From positions 248,001 to 312,000 of the forward strand of contig JACKHN010000003.1 in the NCBI GenBank assembly GCA_020638975.1: 64,000 bases of DNA. Reading direction: 5' to 3'. A program made the translations under genes and the position numbers. How positions within the stretch are numbered: position 1 is the stretch's first letter; each line of letters begins with the position of its first letter. The notes below the pieces were generated by a model. It was not told the DNA's origin. It did no database searches and saw only the letters and a list, made by a program, of their open reading frames with translations. The stretch comes from Planctomycetaceae bacterium. Its GTDB lineage: Bacteria; Planctomycetota; Planctomycetia; Pirellulales; Pirellulaceae. Positions 44,958 through 53,951 of this stretch are shown here, one piece after another.

Positions 44958-45591
44958 GCCCCTGTTACGACGCCTCCTCGCGTACGAAAAGCGTAAACAA
45001 GTCGTCATAATCGGTACGATTATGGCCGGACTTGTGGTGGCATGGCCGGCGACCGATGAATATACCGCGGCCCGGCAACGGACGCAGGATGCGCGGTTGA
45101 AGATTGAGGAGTCGCAAACAGAGATCGCGAAGTTGCCTCAGTTCGTTCGGCTGCAAAAACAAAAAGCAGAGGAGTTGGCAGTTCTCTCGCAGCGGTTGGT
45201 CGGAGACCAAGCTGCAAGAAAACTGCAAAGTGACTTAACGGAGTTAGGGCGGCGGACGGGTTGTACCGTGTTGCGAGTGCAGTTGGGAAACCCCACCACT
45301 CGCCCATGGAACGAAAACGACCATCCCCTTGCCAAGACGGCACTTAAGAATGCAGGAGGTGAGACACCATTTCAACTCGAAACACGGCAAATCGCCTTGT
45401 CGGTTTCCGGCCCAATGGACGGATTGTACGCGTTTCTCGAGGGTCTGAATGGAGTTGATAAAGTGATTTACCCACGCTCGATGTCGATGAAGGGTGGGAA
45501 CGCGATGGCGGGAAATGAAGAACAAGTGGGGCTGCTAGATCTTACACTTTCACTTTTCGACTTAACGAAGAAGACGGTCGTCGAGTCGTAA
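44950..45591 (+). CDS. PilO/GspM-like assembly protein
   Basis: A 213-residue bitopic protein. ATG 44950 has AAGGA about ten bases upstream and overlaps the PilMN stop; the 19-residue longer frame is not needed. A short cytoplasmic start leads to one transmembrane helix (QVVIIGTIMAGLVVAWPA, ~17-34). A coiled coil (ARQRTQDARLKIEESQTEI) and a periplasmic domain with LYAFLEGLNGVDKVIYP follow, the typical PilO/GspM ferredoxin-like pattern. It likely pairs with the PilN part of the preceding protein beneath the secretin. Confidence 0.8.
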   Translation: MIEPLLRRLLAYEKRKQVVIIGTIMAGLVVAWPATDEYTAARQRTQDARLKIEESQTEIAKLPQFVRLQKQKAEELAVLSQRLVGDQAARKLQSDLTELGRRTGCTVLRVQLGNPTTRPWNENDHPLAKTALKNAGGETPFQLETRQIALSVSGPMDGLYAFLEGLNGVDKVIYPRSMSMKGGNAMAGNEEQVGLLDLTLSLFDLTKKTVVES

Positions 45592-45653
45592 TGGTCAGTT
45601 AGCAAGCAAATCTCGCTCATGGATCGGGCGAGAGACGTGTCAGCGGAGGACAC

Positions 45654-47915
45654 ATGAATACGCGACATCATGCACAATTTAGCGCCAGGGGGCAGCGCTG
45701 GTGGTCGACGACATCGTTCCGATCACTTCATATCTGCCTTCTCGTTCTTGCGCTGTTGGTGCAATCGACTGCCTCACCGCATGTCGCGCTTGCGGTCGAC
45801 GAAGACACGCCGATGTCCCTGGAGGCCAAGCTTGATCAAAAGGGCACCATCATCCTCCGCGATGCCTCGCTCGTTGAGTGGTTGTTTGCAATTCAAAGGG
45901 AATGGGGCATCGATATCGTCGTGGGGAACGAACTCCAGCGGGAGGTCGTCAATGGCGCGTTTACCGACACCACGCTGCGCGAAGTATTAAATTCGATTCT
46001 GATTTCGCGAGGATACGGTTATCGACAAGTCGGCAAAAGCTTGCTGATCGTTCGCCTGGACGACTTGACGATTAAACCGGACCAGAAGACGGTCTTGATT
46101 CCCTTGGACCTTCTGAACCCTCAAGAAGTCGAGTCGAGCATCCAGCTTCTCCTTTCGCAGCAAGGACAAGTTCAGTCAATCCCTTCGTCTCGCAGCCTGT
46201 TCCTTATCGACACGCCTGAGGTTATCGATCGCGTTCGTAAGTTTCTTGACGAGCTTGAAGCGAACGCCCGCCGGATGCAGGACCGTGAACGCGAGCGACT
46301 GAATCCCCCAGAGTTGCAAGTCCCGGCACAATCCGATCCTAGTCAGCCACCATTGGGTTCTGGTCCGGCGTTTGGTGTCGATGTGGTCGAAGTCGAAGAG
46401 CATATTGAGGTCTTTGCTCCGCAATACGTTACGGCAACCGCCTTTGCTGAAATACTTCAAAGCATTGTCCTGGATGCCCGTGTGACACCAATCGTCGAAG
46501 AGAACAAGGTGATTGTAGCATCCACGCCGCAAGGCATCGAAACCGCCAAGCGGGTACTCGCACGCGTGGACATGCCACGCAAGCAAGTGCGAATCACGGC
46601 CTATATGTATGACGTGAATGTCGAGATTATGGAACGTCTTGGTTTTAATTGGTCGAATGTCGGTAAGGGGCGGATCAATGGCTCGGGCGACCCCCAGTCG
46701 TTGTTCGATTTCGAAAGCAACTCGTTCCAGGGTGCAACACCCGCCGCAACGACGACCACGACGGATCCGACCACCGGGGCGGCAGCAGCGGCCTCAACCG
46801 CAGCTTCATCCTCGCTCGGTGGACTGATTACGCTCTCTCATCTCAGTCGGCACTTCGATTTGACGGCGGTGATTCAGGCATTAGAACAGACCGACGGTGC
46901 GAGATTGTTGGCACGACCAAATATCATGGCCTACGATCGCACCGAGGCAACATTTCAGAGCGTCCAGGAGATTCCGGTTCAGCAACTTACCCAGACCAGC
47001 CAAGGCGGCAACATCGGAACGACCGAGTTCCGCGAAGCCGGTATTACGCTGACGGTCACGCCCTTCATTAATGCCGATAACTCCGTGCGATTAATCGTGA
47101 CGCCCGCGTTTAGCGTGCTAAACGGGTTTAATAACGGGCAACCCATCATCGATCGACGGTCGGCATCGACGACGCTGACATTGCGTGACGGAGAACCGTC
47201 TGTCATCGGCGGATTGGTGCGACGCAACGAGATCGAATCGAAGATGGGCGTGCCAGGAATCATGCATTGGAAATACATCGGGCTGTTCTTCCGGAATCAC
47301 AACACAACAATCACGGAAAGCGAATTGGTCGTCTTCATTCGCGCCGAGGTCGTCGATATTGGATTCCAAGGAGACTTGCGCGACCTCGCGACTCATTCCA
47401 CTACCAACAGTTTGCTGGAACAGATTCCGTACGCGACACCTGCTCCCGTCGTTGACACTTGCTGTGACCCCTACTGCCCGTACCACAATCCACGACCTCG
47501 CTACACCGGCGATTTTGGTGGCGTGACGCCCGTGCATGGCTATGAATATTACCATCCGACAACTGGTCAACCCCAAGAGGCGCTACCGAGTCCTGCCGAG
47601 CCCGCCATGGAATCAGCACCCTCGCAGGCGCCGACCATTTCAGTGCCCGAGCAGCCGACATTCAATGATACCGATATCCAGTTGCCACCACCTGTCGTAA
47701 TTGACGAGATGGCACGCCGGTACCAACAGCTTCGCTCGAATGTTGCCCGCTTGCCGGACGTGAGGCAAGTTTCGCCCCGACAAGCCGAGCGACCACCAAT
47801 CGTCGTGCGACCGTATCGGCAAGCGAGTACCGTTCCGAACACAAACGGCTATCGGACTGCGAACTCCAACAACCGCACGCCTCCAATAACTACATCCCAG
47901 CCACCGCGAAGATAG
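45654..47915 (+). CDS. Secretin (GspD/PilQ family)
   Basis: A 753-residue outer-membrane secretin. A signal sequence is visible (LHICLLVLALLVQSTASPHVALA). An N0/STN domain (DASLVEWLFAIQREWGIDIVV ... LREVLNSILISRGYGY) and an N1-like domain with PLDLLNPQEVESSIQLLLSQ follow. A further N domain (QYVTATAFAEILQSIVLD) precedes the secretin core with TLTVTPFINADNSVRLIVTP and LRDGEPSVIGGLVRRNEIES. The last ~170 residues are Pro-rich with a Cys pair (TCCDPYCPYHNPRP), an unusual tail. It is the last gene of the plus-strand cluster and converges on the TPR-membrane gene. Confidence 0.9.
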   Translation: MNTRHHAQFSARGQRWWSTTSFRSLHICLLVLALLVQSTASPHVALAVDEDTPMSLEAKLDQKGTIILRDASLVEWLFAIQREWGIDIVVGNELQREVVNGAFTDTTLREVLNSILISRGYGYRQVGKSLLIVRLDDLTIKPDQKTVLIPLDLLNPQEVESSIQLLLSQQGQVQSIPSSRSLFLIDTPEVIDRVRKFLDELEANARRMQDRERERLNPPELQVPAQSDPSQPPLGSGPAFGVDVVEVEEHIEVFAPQYVTATAFAEILQSIVLDARVTPIVEENKVIVASTPQGIETAKRVLARVDMPRKQVRITAYMYDVNVEIMERLGFNWSNVGKGRINGSGDPQSLFDFESNSFQGATPAATTTTTDPTTGAAAAASTAASSSLGGLITLSHLSRHFDLTAVIQALEQTDGARLLARPNIMAYDRTEATFQSVQEIPVQQLTQTSQGGNIGTTEFREAGITLTVTPFINADNSVRLIVTPAFSVLNGFNNGQPIIDRRSASTTLTLRDGEPSVIGGLVRRNEIESKMGVPGIMHWKYIGLFFRNHNTTITESELVVFIRAEVVDIGFQGDLRDLATHSTTNSLLEQIPYATPAPVVDTCCDPYCPYHNPRPRYTGDFGGVTPVHGYEYYHPTTGQPQEALPSPAEPAMESAPSQAPTISVPEQPTFNDTDIQLPPPVVIDEMARRYQQLRSNVARLPDVRQVSPRQAERPPIVVRPYRQASTVPNTNGYRTANSNNRTPPITTSQPPRR

Positions 47916-47931
47916 GTCGCGGCGTGCCGCG

Positions 47932-49797
47932 TCAAGCTTCAGAAGCTTCGGGAGACGTTGCGGCGGAAGTCGCGGGCGCTGTGAATCGGAACGGTTCGTT
48001 GCGCCGATACAGGTCGATGCGAAACTCAAGCTCGATGGTTCCGGTTCCTGCTGTCCGGGCGAGATCGATCGCTGTTTCGGTCGTCGCGATAGCCGCTTCA
48101 AAATCACCGCACTCCGCCTGTGCGATCCCCAACGCGTCGAGAATTTGAACTTCTCTAGGATATTCCTCGCACAACGAGTTTGCCAATTCCAGTGCCGCCT
48201 GCCCGTTTTGCAACTCCTTGTCGCCGGTTGCAGCTAGTAACCACACCAATCGCAGGCGTGCCATCGGGTGCGTCGGGTCAAGTTCGAGGACGCGCCGATA
48301 GCACTCGGCTGCCTTCGCGTGATTCTCATGCAGGCCAAGAAACAACTCTCCTACCGGGAACAAGACTTTTGAATCATTCGCCCACCGCGATGCAATCTCG
48401 CTGGTAACTCGTTCCGATGTTCCGCGATCGATCGCAAAGAACTCTCTCGACATCCACGACCACGCTCGCGCGTTGTCGGGATGAGCCTCGACCGCTTGGG
48501 TCCATAGCTTTAGCGGATTGGCATAATCGCGATTTCGGTGGATCGTGCGATAACCGAGCGGTACGACCACCAAGGCCAAGAGCACGCCGTGTAGGAGAAT
48601 GTGTTGCCATGGGTAAGGTGAACGGGTGGCGGGGTGACAAGGTGACAAGGCGTCATCGCGTCGGTTCTGGCGAAAGCTCCAAGCGACAAGTTCTCGAACA
48701 CCCAACACCACAAGCACGACGATCGCAGCTAGCGGCAGATACATGCGCCGCTCGGCCCCAACTTCGGTATTGATCGGGATGATGCTCGATGTGGGCGCAA
48801 GCAGCAAGAACGCGCTTAAACCGAGATACCCGACCACGGGGCGCCGACGATGGATAACAAGCGTTAACGTGAGGAGCGAAATAACTGCGATTACAGCGGG
48901 AACCACCTCCAACCAAGGGAAATCTCGCGGACGACCATAGTCGATCAACAAGGTATCGGGCCAAAAGACAAGTCGCAGGTACTGGACGAGCAGTACGCTT
49001 TGGTTGAGGGCATACTGAAGTATGGTGACGCTGCCGTTTGTGCCGACCGTTCCCGTTCGCGGTGCGGTGACCATCAGTGCTGCCAGCGGGAACCAACTGC
49101 TGAATACTGCGGTATAGACTCGCCAGCGATCGCGAAGCAACTCGCGTTTGGGCTGCGTCGTAAAGCTAAAGTCGAACATTACGATCAACAATGGGCCGAT
49201 CGCGGCAATCTCTTTGCACATCACACCGGCCCAACTTGCGACACCCGCCGCCACGATCCAACGCCACCGATGGGAACTTTCATAGGCTCGAATGGCACAG
49301 TAGAGCGAAGTCAGAATGAACAGACCCGCCATGGATTCCGTTCGCTGCGACACATAGTTCACGCACTCCGTTTGCAGCGGATGAATCATCCACACCAACG
49401 AGCAGGCAAAGGCAAAGCCGATTGCTTCTCCGCGCTGATCTCGCTCCGACTGCCAATGTAAAAGGGCTCGGCGTACGACGCCGAATAGCATGCAGGCACA
49501 ACCAAAGTGAACCAGCATGTTGAACAGATGGTAGCCCGCGGGTTTGTCGCCACACAACAAAAAATTGACGAACAGGGTGAAGCTAACGAGCGGACGACCC
49601 TTGATCGGCGATTCGTTGGAGGGTGTCAGCCATCCGAGAATTCCCTGACCGAATGTGCGGGCATTGATGTACTCAAGGTCATCGAAGACCATGCGACTCG
49701 ACAGGCAATCGACGTAAGCTAACAGTCCCAGGATGAGCAACGCGAACAGCGCCAAACGCTCTGGGCGACCGGAATTGAACTTCAATGCAGATATCAT
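47932..49797 (-). CDS. Multi-pass glycosyltransferase-like protein with C-terminal TPRs
   Basis: About 621 residues from the ATG at 49797; a longer upstream frame adds a Pro/Arg-rich leader that looks untranslated. Around ten hydrophobic segments follow a first-loop acidic motif (MVFDDLEYINARTFGQ, with the Asp pair expected in GT-C/PMT-like enzymes). QTECVNYVSQRTESMAGLFI resembles TMTC/O-mannosyltransferase-like proteins. The C-terminal ~170 residues form tetratricopeptide repeats (AAECYRRVLELDPTHPMARL, IAQAECGDFEAAIATTETAI). The donor and acceptor are unknown. It is followed on the minus strand by no gene (convergent with the secretin). Confidence 0.78.
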   Translation of the reverse strand: MISALKFNSGRPERLALFALLILGLLAYVDCLSSRMVFDDLEYINARTFGQGILGWLTPSNESPIKGRPLVSFTLFVNFLLCGDKPAGYHLFNMLVHFGCACMLFGVVRRALLHWQSERDQRGEAIGFAFACSLVWMIHPLQTECVNYVSQRTESMAGLFILTSLYCAIRAYESSHRWRWIVAAGVASWAGVMCKEIAAIGPLLIVMFDFSFTTQPKRELLRDRWRVYTAVFSSWFPLAALMVTAPRTGTVGTNGSVTILQYALNQSVLLVQYLRLVFWPDTLLIDYGRPRDFPWLEVVPAVIAVISLLTLTLVIHRRRPVVGYLGLSAFLLLAPTSSIIPINTEVGAERRMYLPLAAIVVLVVLGVRELVAWSFRQNRRDDALSPCHPATRSPYPWQHILLHGVLLALVVVPLGYRTIHRNRDYANPLKLWTQAVEAHPDNARAWSWMSREFFAIDRGTSERVTSEIASRWANDSKVLFPVGELFLGLHENHAKAAECYRRVLELDPTHPMARLRLVWLLAATGDKELQNGQAALELANSLCEEYPREVQILDALGIAQAECGDFEAAIATTETAIDLARTAGTGTIELEFRIDLYRRNEPFRFTAPATSAATSPEASEA

Positions 49798-49907
49798 TGG
49801 AGATCGAGGCGGGAAATGTGGGGAGGGAGTTTCGCTACATGGAATATGTAGCATTCGAATTAGCCGCCCGCCGCCATTTCTCAATCGCGTCAATCGGAAC
49901 AATCGTC

Positions 49908-51950
49908 TTAAATCGACTTTTTGTTCCGCGATGGATTCAGAAGTTCCTCAAGCATGCGGCGAGTTTCCCACGAGAAGCGATCCAGTTCGGCGGGAGGTCC
50001 ATGGAGTGCGGCCTCAAGCTCTGGCGCCGATAGGCGATAGATCAGAACCGAATAGCCCGCGTTGGCATCGGGCTCGCGATGTCGCAGCGATGCGAACAAC
50101 CGGCGAACACGCAGGATGTCCCATTGCGAACGCAACTCACCCTGGCTTGGCAATTCATTTTCGAACTGTCGGTTGAGATCCTGGTAGTACGATTCGTATT
50201 CGGCGTTCCAACGTCCAGGCAACTCGCCATAGACCGATTGCAGCGAGGTCGCGCTGATACAGTAAGTTCCCGGCACGAGTTCGAGCGGCTCTTGCTGATA
50301 TTCAAGCATCGGCAGTGAACGGGCTTCGATTCCATACGATCGAGGGCGAGCACTGCCGAAATAGCCAAGAAACACCGGTTCCTTTGGCGGGGCATTGGCA
50401 TCCAACCACTTCTTCAAGGAGGGCAAGTCCTGTCCCCAATCGAGGCTGCTGTCGACCAGGTGTCGATAAGCTTGCTCACGCGGCACGAGTGGATTGAAGT
50501 AACTGAGATAGTGCGGGTAACTTGCCAACGATTCGGCGACCAACCACATCAAGAGCAGAGCGATCGTGCCGGCCAGGATCTTTGTCCTTTGGTGACACCA
50601 GTGCGCTGCTGCTCCCGCCAGAACGAACATCAATGGATAAGTCGGCAGCAAATGCCGATGCCCGATGTTCAGTTGCGTTCCGAGGAAGACGCCCCAGAAT
50701 ATGTTTATTGCGATCACCAACGGTACAAGCTGATAGGCGATTGTCATACGCGATGAATTGTCGCTACTACGTGCTGAACGTGGCAACGCAATCATCCCAA
50801 GTGCTAATAGTCCGAAGACGGCGAGCGGCGTTTTGACAGCCAGACAGTATGGGAAGAACAGTCGCCACCCCTTCGTTTCGTACTCTCCGTTGAAGAACGC
50901 GGCACGCCCCTCGTGAGCCGCCATGAACGCCGTACCGTACAGATAGGCCTCAGGCAGCACGCGATGTTCCGCGAGCCACATCGCAGCAGTTCCAGCAGTT
51001 CCGCTGTGCTGCGCGACCGTTTTGATGTCTTGAAATTTGTAAAACGCGTGGTCCGTGCCTGGGGATGCGGAATAGCGAAATCCATAGGCAGCCCAGACCG
51101 ACGTATAAGCTGCGAGACCAATGAAGACGGTCACGCCCAGCACGTACGAGCGGCGTGCAAGTTGTGATCTTAGGTCGTAGCGACGCCCTCGTGGCGACGT
51201 AATGGAAATCGTCTGACGCGGGATCAATGTGAACAACGCCATGACGAGTGTCATGGGCAGGATTAGTACGGCAGAAGTCTTGCACAGAAAGAGTCCGGAG
51301 ACAGCCAGCGTCCCGGCCAATAACCGTGCAACGCTGAGTCGATGCAGTAGTTCCCAAATCGACCAGACGGCGGCGGCAAAAAAGAACGCCGCGAACAAGT
51401 CGGACGTTGCAAGCCGCCCATGGGCAAGTATCGTCGGCGAGAACGCACAAACGACGAGCGAAATCAAACCACCAGCGTTCCCGAACAGACTTCGCGACCA
51501 GAAGAACACCAGCATGCACAACGCGACACTGATGATCGCGATCATCGATCGCGCCGCGATCAGCATCCACTTGAAGTCATTGCCGGAGTCGTGAAAAAAG
51601 TCGTCACCCACCTGCCACAGATCCGAGGATCGCCAGCTGTCAGTCGCTAGATCGGGAAAGTTCAGCCGCGAGGAGAACGCCACCAGCGGCAGCGCCATCC
51701 AGCGTTGCGGCAGATTGCCGTTTTCCGGATGCAGGCGGTAGTCGTTCTGCTTCCAATAGGAGTACCCGGCGGTGACGTGTGCGACTTCATCAAAGGTCGC
51801 TGACTTCTGTTGGACGCTTGCGATCGCGATGATTAGATGTAGACATCCCATGCTGAAGACCGAGGCGATCAGCGCGCGGCGTCGCAAACGCGGCGAATGG
51901 AAACTTGCGCGCAGCTGCGGAATCGGCGAACGCACTCGGTACGGAATCAT
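49908..51950 (-). CDS. PMT-type membrane glycosyltransferase (GT39/GT83-like)
   Basis: A 680-residue protein from the ATG at 51950; a TTG at 52007 would add 19 residues. About 11 hydrophobic segments follow a first-loop motif TFDEVAHVTAGYSYWKQNDY with RLHPENGNLPQRWMALPL, matching the catalytic loop of dolichyl- or polyprenyl-phosphate-mannose transferases. The Asp-Glu pair is the expected active site. A soluble C-terminal part of about 230 residues contains YFNPLVPREQAYRHLVDSSLDWGQDLPSL, which recurs in bacterial PMT_2 proteins. It probably transfers a sugar from a lipid carrier to an exported acceptor. It lies beside a second GT-C-like gene. Confidence 0.82.
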   Translation of the reverse strand: MIPYRVRSPIPQLRASFHSPRLRRRALIASVFSMGCLHLIIAIASVQQKSATFDEVAHVTAGYSYWKQNDYRLHPENGNLPQRWMALPLVAFSSRLNFPDLATDSWRSSDLWQVGDDFFHDSGNDFKWMLIAARSMIAIISVALCMLVFFWSRSLFGNAGGLISLVVCAFSPTILAHGRLATSDLFAAFFFAAAVWSIWELLHRLSVARLLAGTLAVSGLFLCKTSAVLILPMTLVMALFTLIPRQTISITSPRGRRYDLRSQLARRSYVLGVTVFIGLAAYTSVWAAYGFRYSASPGTDHAFYKFQDIKTVAQHSGTAGTAAMWLAEHRVLPEAYLYGTAFMAAHEGRAAFFNGEYETKGWRLFFPYCLAVKTPLAVFGLLALGMIALPRSARSSDNSSRMTIAYQLVPLVIAINIFWGVFLGTQLNIGHRHLLPTYPLMFVLAGAAAHWCHQRTKILAGTIALLLMWLVAESLASYPHYLSYFNPLVPREQAYRHLVDSSLDWGQDLPSLKKWLDANAPPKEPVFLGYFGSARPRSYGIEARSLPMLEYQQEPLELVPGTYCISATSLQSVYGELPGRWNAEYESYYQDLNRQFENELPSQGELRSQWDILRVRRLFASLRHREPDANAGYSVLIYRLSAPELEAALHGPPAELDRFSWETRRMLEELLNPSRNKKSI

Positions 51951-52007
51951 CCAGCGTCTCACTAGCGGTCGATCGTGCTCATCAAGAACACTCGGTTCTC
52001 GCAACAA

Positions 52008-52397
52008 GCGTACGCCACAGAAGCACGGCCAACTTGACCGAACCGATATAACCGCGACAGGACATCGTTATCGGTTGAGGGCGGATAGAAGGCACAGTCG
52101 ACACAATTGTGTTGTGCGATCCTCGTTTAGCATCACTTGTGAAATAACTGACGGTTTTTCGACGTGGAATTGGCTTCTAGCCTGTCGAATTGCCGCTGAC
52201 AGCCGGGAAGCCTATCCCACTAATAACGCGAGAGTTGCTTGACCGCGGTGCCCATCGGACCTCGCGTTGCCAGACTCGATGCTCTGGCGCCCCGATGGGC
52301 GGGCAAAACAAGGTTGGAGGACGCGGGAAGTTTGTTTCGCGAACGTTGCGACTGACGACGCCTGCGGCTCGCGCTCAAAATGAAACCGACCGCGACC
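52008..52397. other. Intergenic gap upstream of the PMT gene
   Basis: A 390-bp stretch between two minus-strand genes. It contains a GC-rich segment near 52241-52310 where GCCCATCGG and CCGATGGGC could pair across about 40 bases. I see no gene or RNA, and nothing that clearly acts as promoter or terminator. Confidence 0.45.
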
Positions 52398-53765
52398 TCA
52401 GAGCTTCTTGAGCTTTACATTGCGGAACTGAACGGGGTCGCTATGACCGGCAAATCCGAAGTGGCCGGAAGTTCGATCTTTACCCGGGTGCGGGCGATCT
52501 CCCATGAACTCCGTGACCTTCGCAAGATCCGTATCGAGGATCACGGTGCCATTCAGTTCAACTTTGATCGTCGAACCCTTTACTGTGACTTCCTGGACAT
52601 TCCACTCACCAGCTGCTCGCAAGTAACCGCGATAGGCGGGAACCATGCCGTAAGCCGATCCATGATACTGTCGTTGATCGAGCTTCGCATACTTTTCGGC
52701 ATCGTTGTCGAGGATCTGCAACTCGCACATGCCATAGTAGGCCGTGTCGTCCTTGCCTGGATATCGGATCGCAAGTCCGTTGTTGCCGCCTTCGGGCAAT
52801 TGAAATTCGAACCGCACAGCAAAGTCGCCGTACTCTTCGTCGGTGTAGATCGTACCGCCCTTGCCGGCCTTGCATTTGATCTTGCCGTCGGTGACTTCGT
52901 AGTTCTCCACCGGGCCACTCCAGCCTGTGAAATCCTTTCCATTGAAGATCGTCTCGAATCCGTCCGCATGTTTCGTAGCAAGCAGCTCATTGGCTTCGTC
53001 GGTCGGGATTTCGCGGACGAAGATGTTTCGCCAACGGATCTCGCCGCCGTGGGTCTGCAATTGGATCGGGCCGTCGCGGAATAACGGATTGGCCGTGTTG
53101 AGCGACCCGGGTGCTTCTTTGGCGAAGTCATCAGGAGCTCGCTTGCTCCAAAAGTTCTCCATCCGTGCGTGGTCAACGACCAACTTGTCATTGAGATAGA
53201 CCGTGGTCCGCTCGCCGACTTGCAGAATGCGAAAGCGATTCCACTCGCCGAACGGTTTGTCTGCCAGTACGCTCGGATCTTTTCCGGGCGATCCGGCACT
53301 GTTATTCCACAACCCTCCCGAGCCTTTGTCCGCACCGATATTCCACTTACCGCCCGCTTCCGTGTAATCCCAGATCTGCACTTGAGGCGTCGCTCGCAAG
53401 TAGATGCCGCTATCCGCTTGGGCAACCGTTTTGTAATCGATCCACAATTCGATATCGCCAAAATTTTCGTCCGTCGTCAGGTAGACGCCGTGTCCGTCGT
53501 TCACCAACTCGCCATCCTCGACGGACCAATGTTGCTTCACGTCCTCCAGATCAGCGTCGCGCTTCTTCGTTCGGTCTTCGTCGCTCATGGCTGCCAACGC
53601 ACGTGGGTCGAAGTGCCCCATGCCATGCCAACCAGCGAGATCCTGGCCATTGAACAACGCCCGAAAACCTTCGGGTGGCGAGTTCTCATCCGCTTGGCCG
53701 ATGCCGCTGGCCAGCGGCACACAAAATAAAACAACGAGCGAACAAACCACACGTTTAACTAACAT
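52398..53765 (-). CDS. Secreted protein with two DUF1080 (3-keto-disaccharide hydrolase) domains
   Basis: A 455-residue protein with a Sec signal (MLVKRVVCSLVVLFCVPLASGIG) and GAGGAG just before the ATG. Each half carries the DUF1080 opening: EGFRALFNGQDLAGWHGMG (~35) and DGFETIFNGKDFTGWSGPV (~265). Shared beta-sandwich elements are also visible (DIELWIDYKTVAQADSGIYLR in the first, DFAVRFEFQLPEGGNNGLAIRYPG in the second). The family is a concanavalin-like fold, and some members cleave 3-ketoglycosides. It is very abundant in planctomycetes. Which half is catalytic cannot be decided here. No sugar dehydrogenase partner is adjacent. Confidence 0.9.
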   Translation of the reverse strand: MLVKRVVCSLVVLFCVPLASGIGQADENSPPEGFRALFNGQDLAGWHGMGHFDPRALAAMSDEDRTKKRDADLEDVKQHWSVEDGELVNDGHGVYLTTDENFGDIELWIDYKTVAQADSGIYLRATPQVQIWDYTEAGGKWNIGADKGSGGLWNNSAGSPGKDPSVLADKPFGEWNRFRILQVGERTTVYLNDKLVVDHARMENFWSKRAPDDFAKEAPGSLNTANPLFRDGPIQLQTHGGEIRWRNIFVREIPTDEANELLATKHADGFETIFNGKDFTGWSGPVENYEVTDGKIKCKAGKGGTIYTDEEYGDFAVRFEFQLPEGGNNGLAIRYPGKDDTAYYGMCELQILDNDAEKYAKLDQRQYHGSAYGMVPAYRGYLRAAGEWNVQEVTVKGSTIKVELNGTVILDTDLAKVTEFMGDRPHPGKDRTSGHFGFAGHSDPVQFRNVKLKKL

Positions 53766-53951
53766 TCGTCACTCCTCGAACGATCGGATTCAAGTTAACA
53801 GGAGACGTTAGCGTATTCTCCCTCGTTGCGAAACGCAACACAGCAAAACGCAGCGTAGCGAACGTCCCTGTCTCGACATTAGGCTGGCCAGTCGATACCC
53901 TTGAGCAACTGATTTTTGAACAATGTCCTTCGGGATTTGTGAGGCCCTCCG

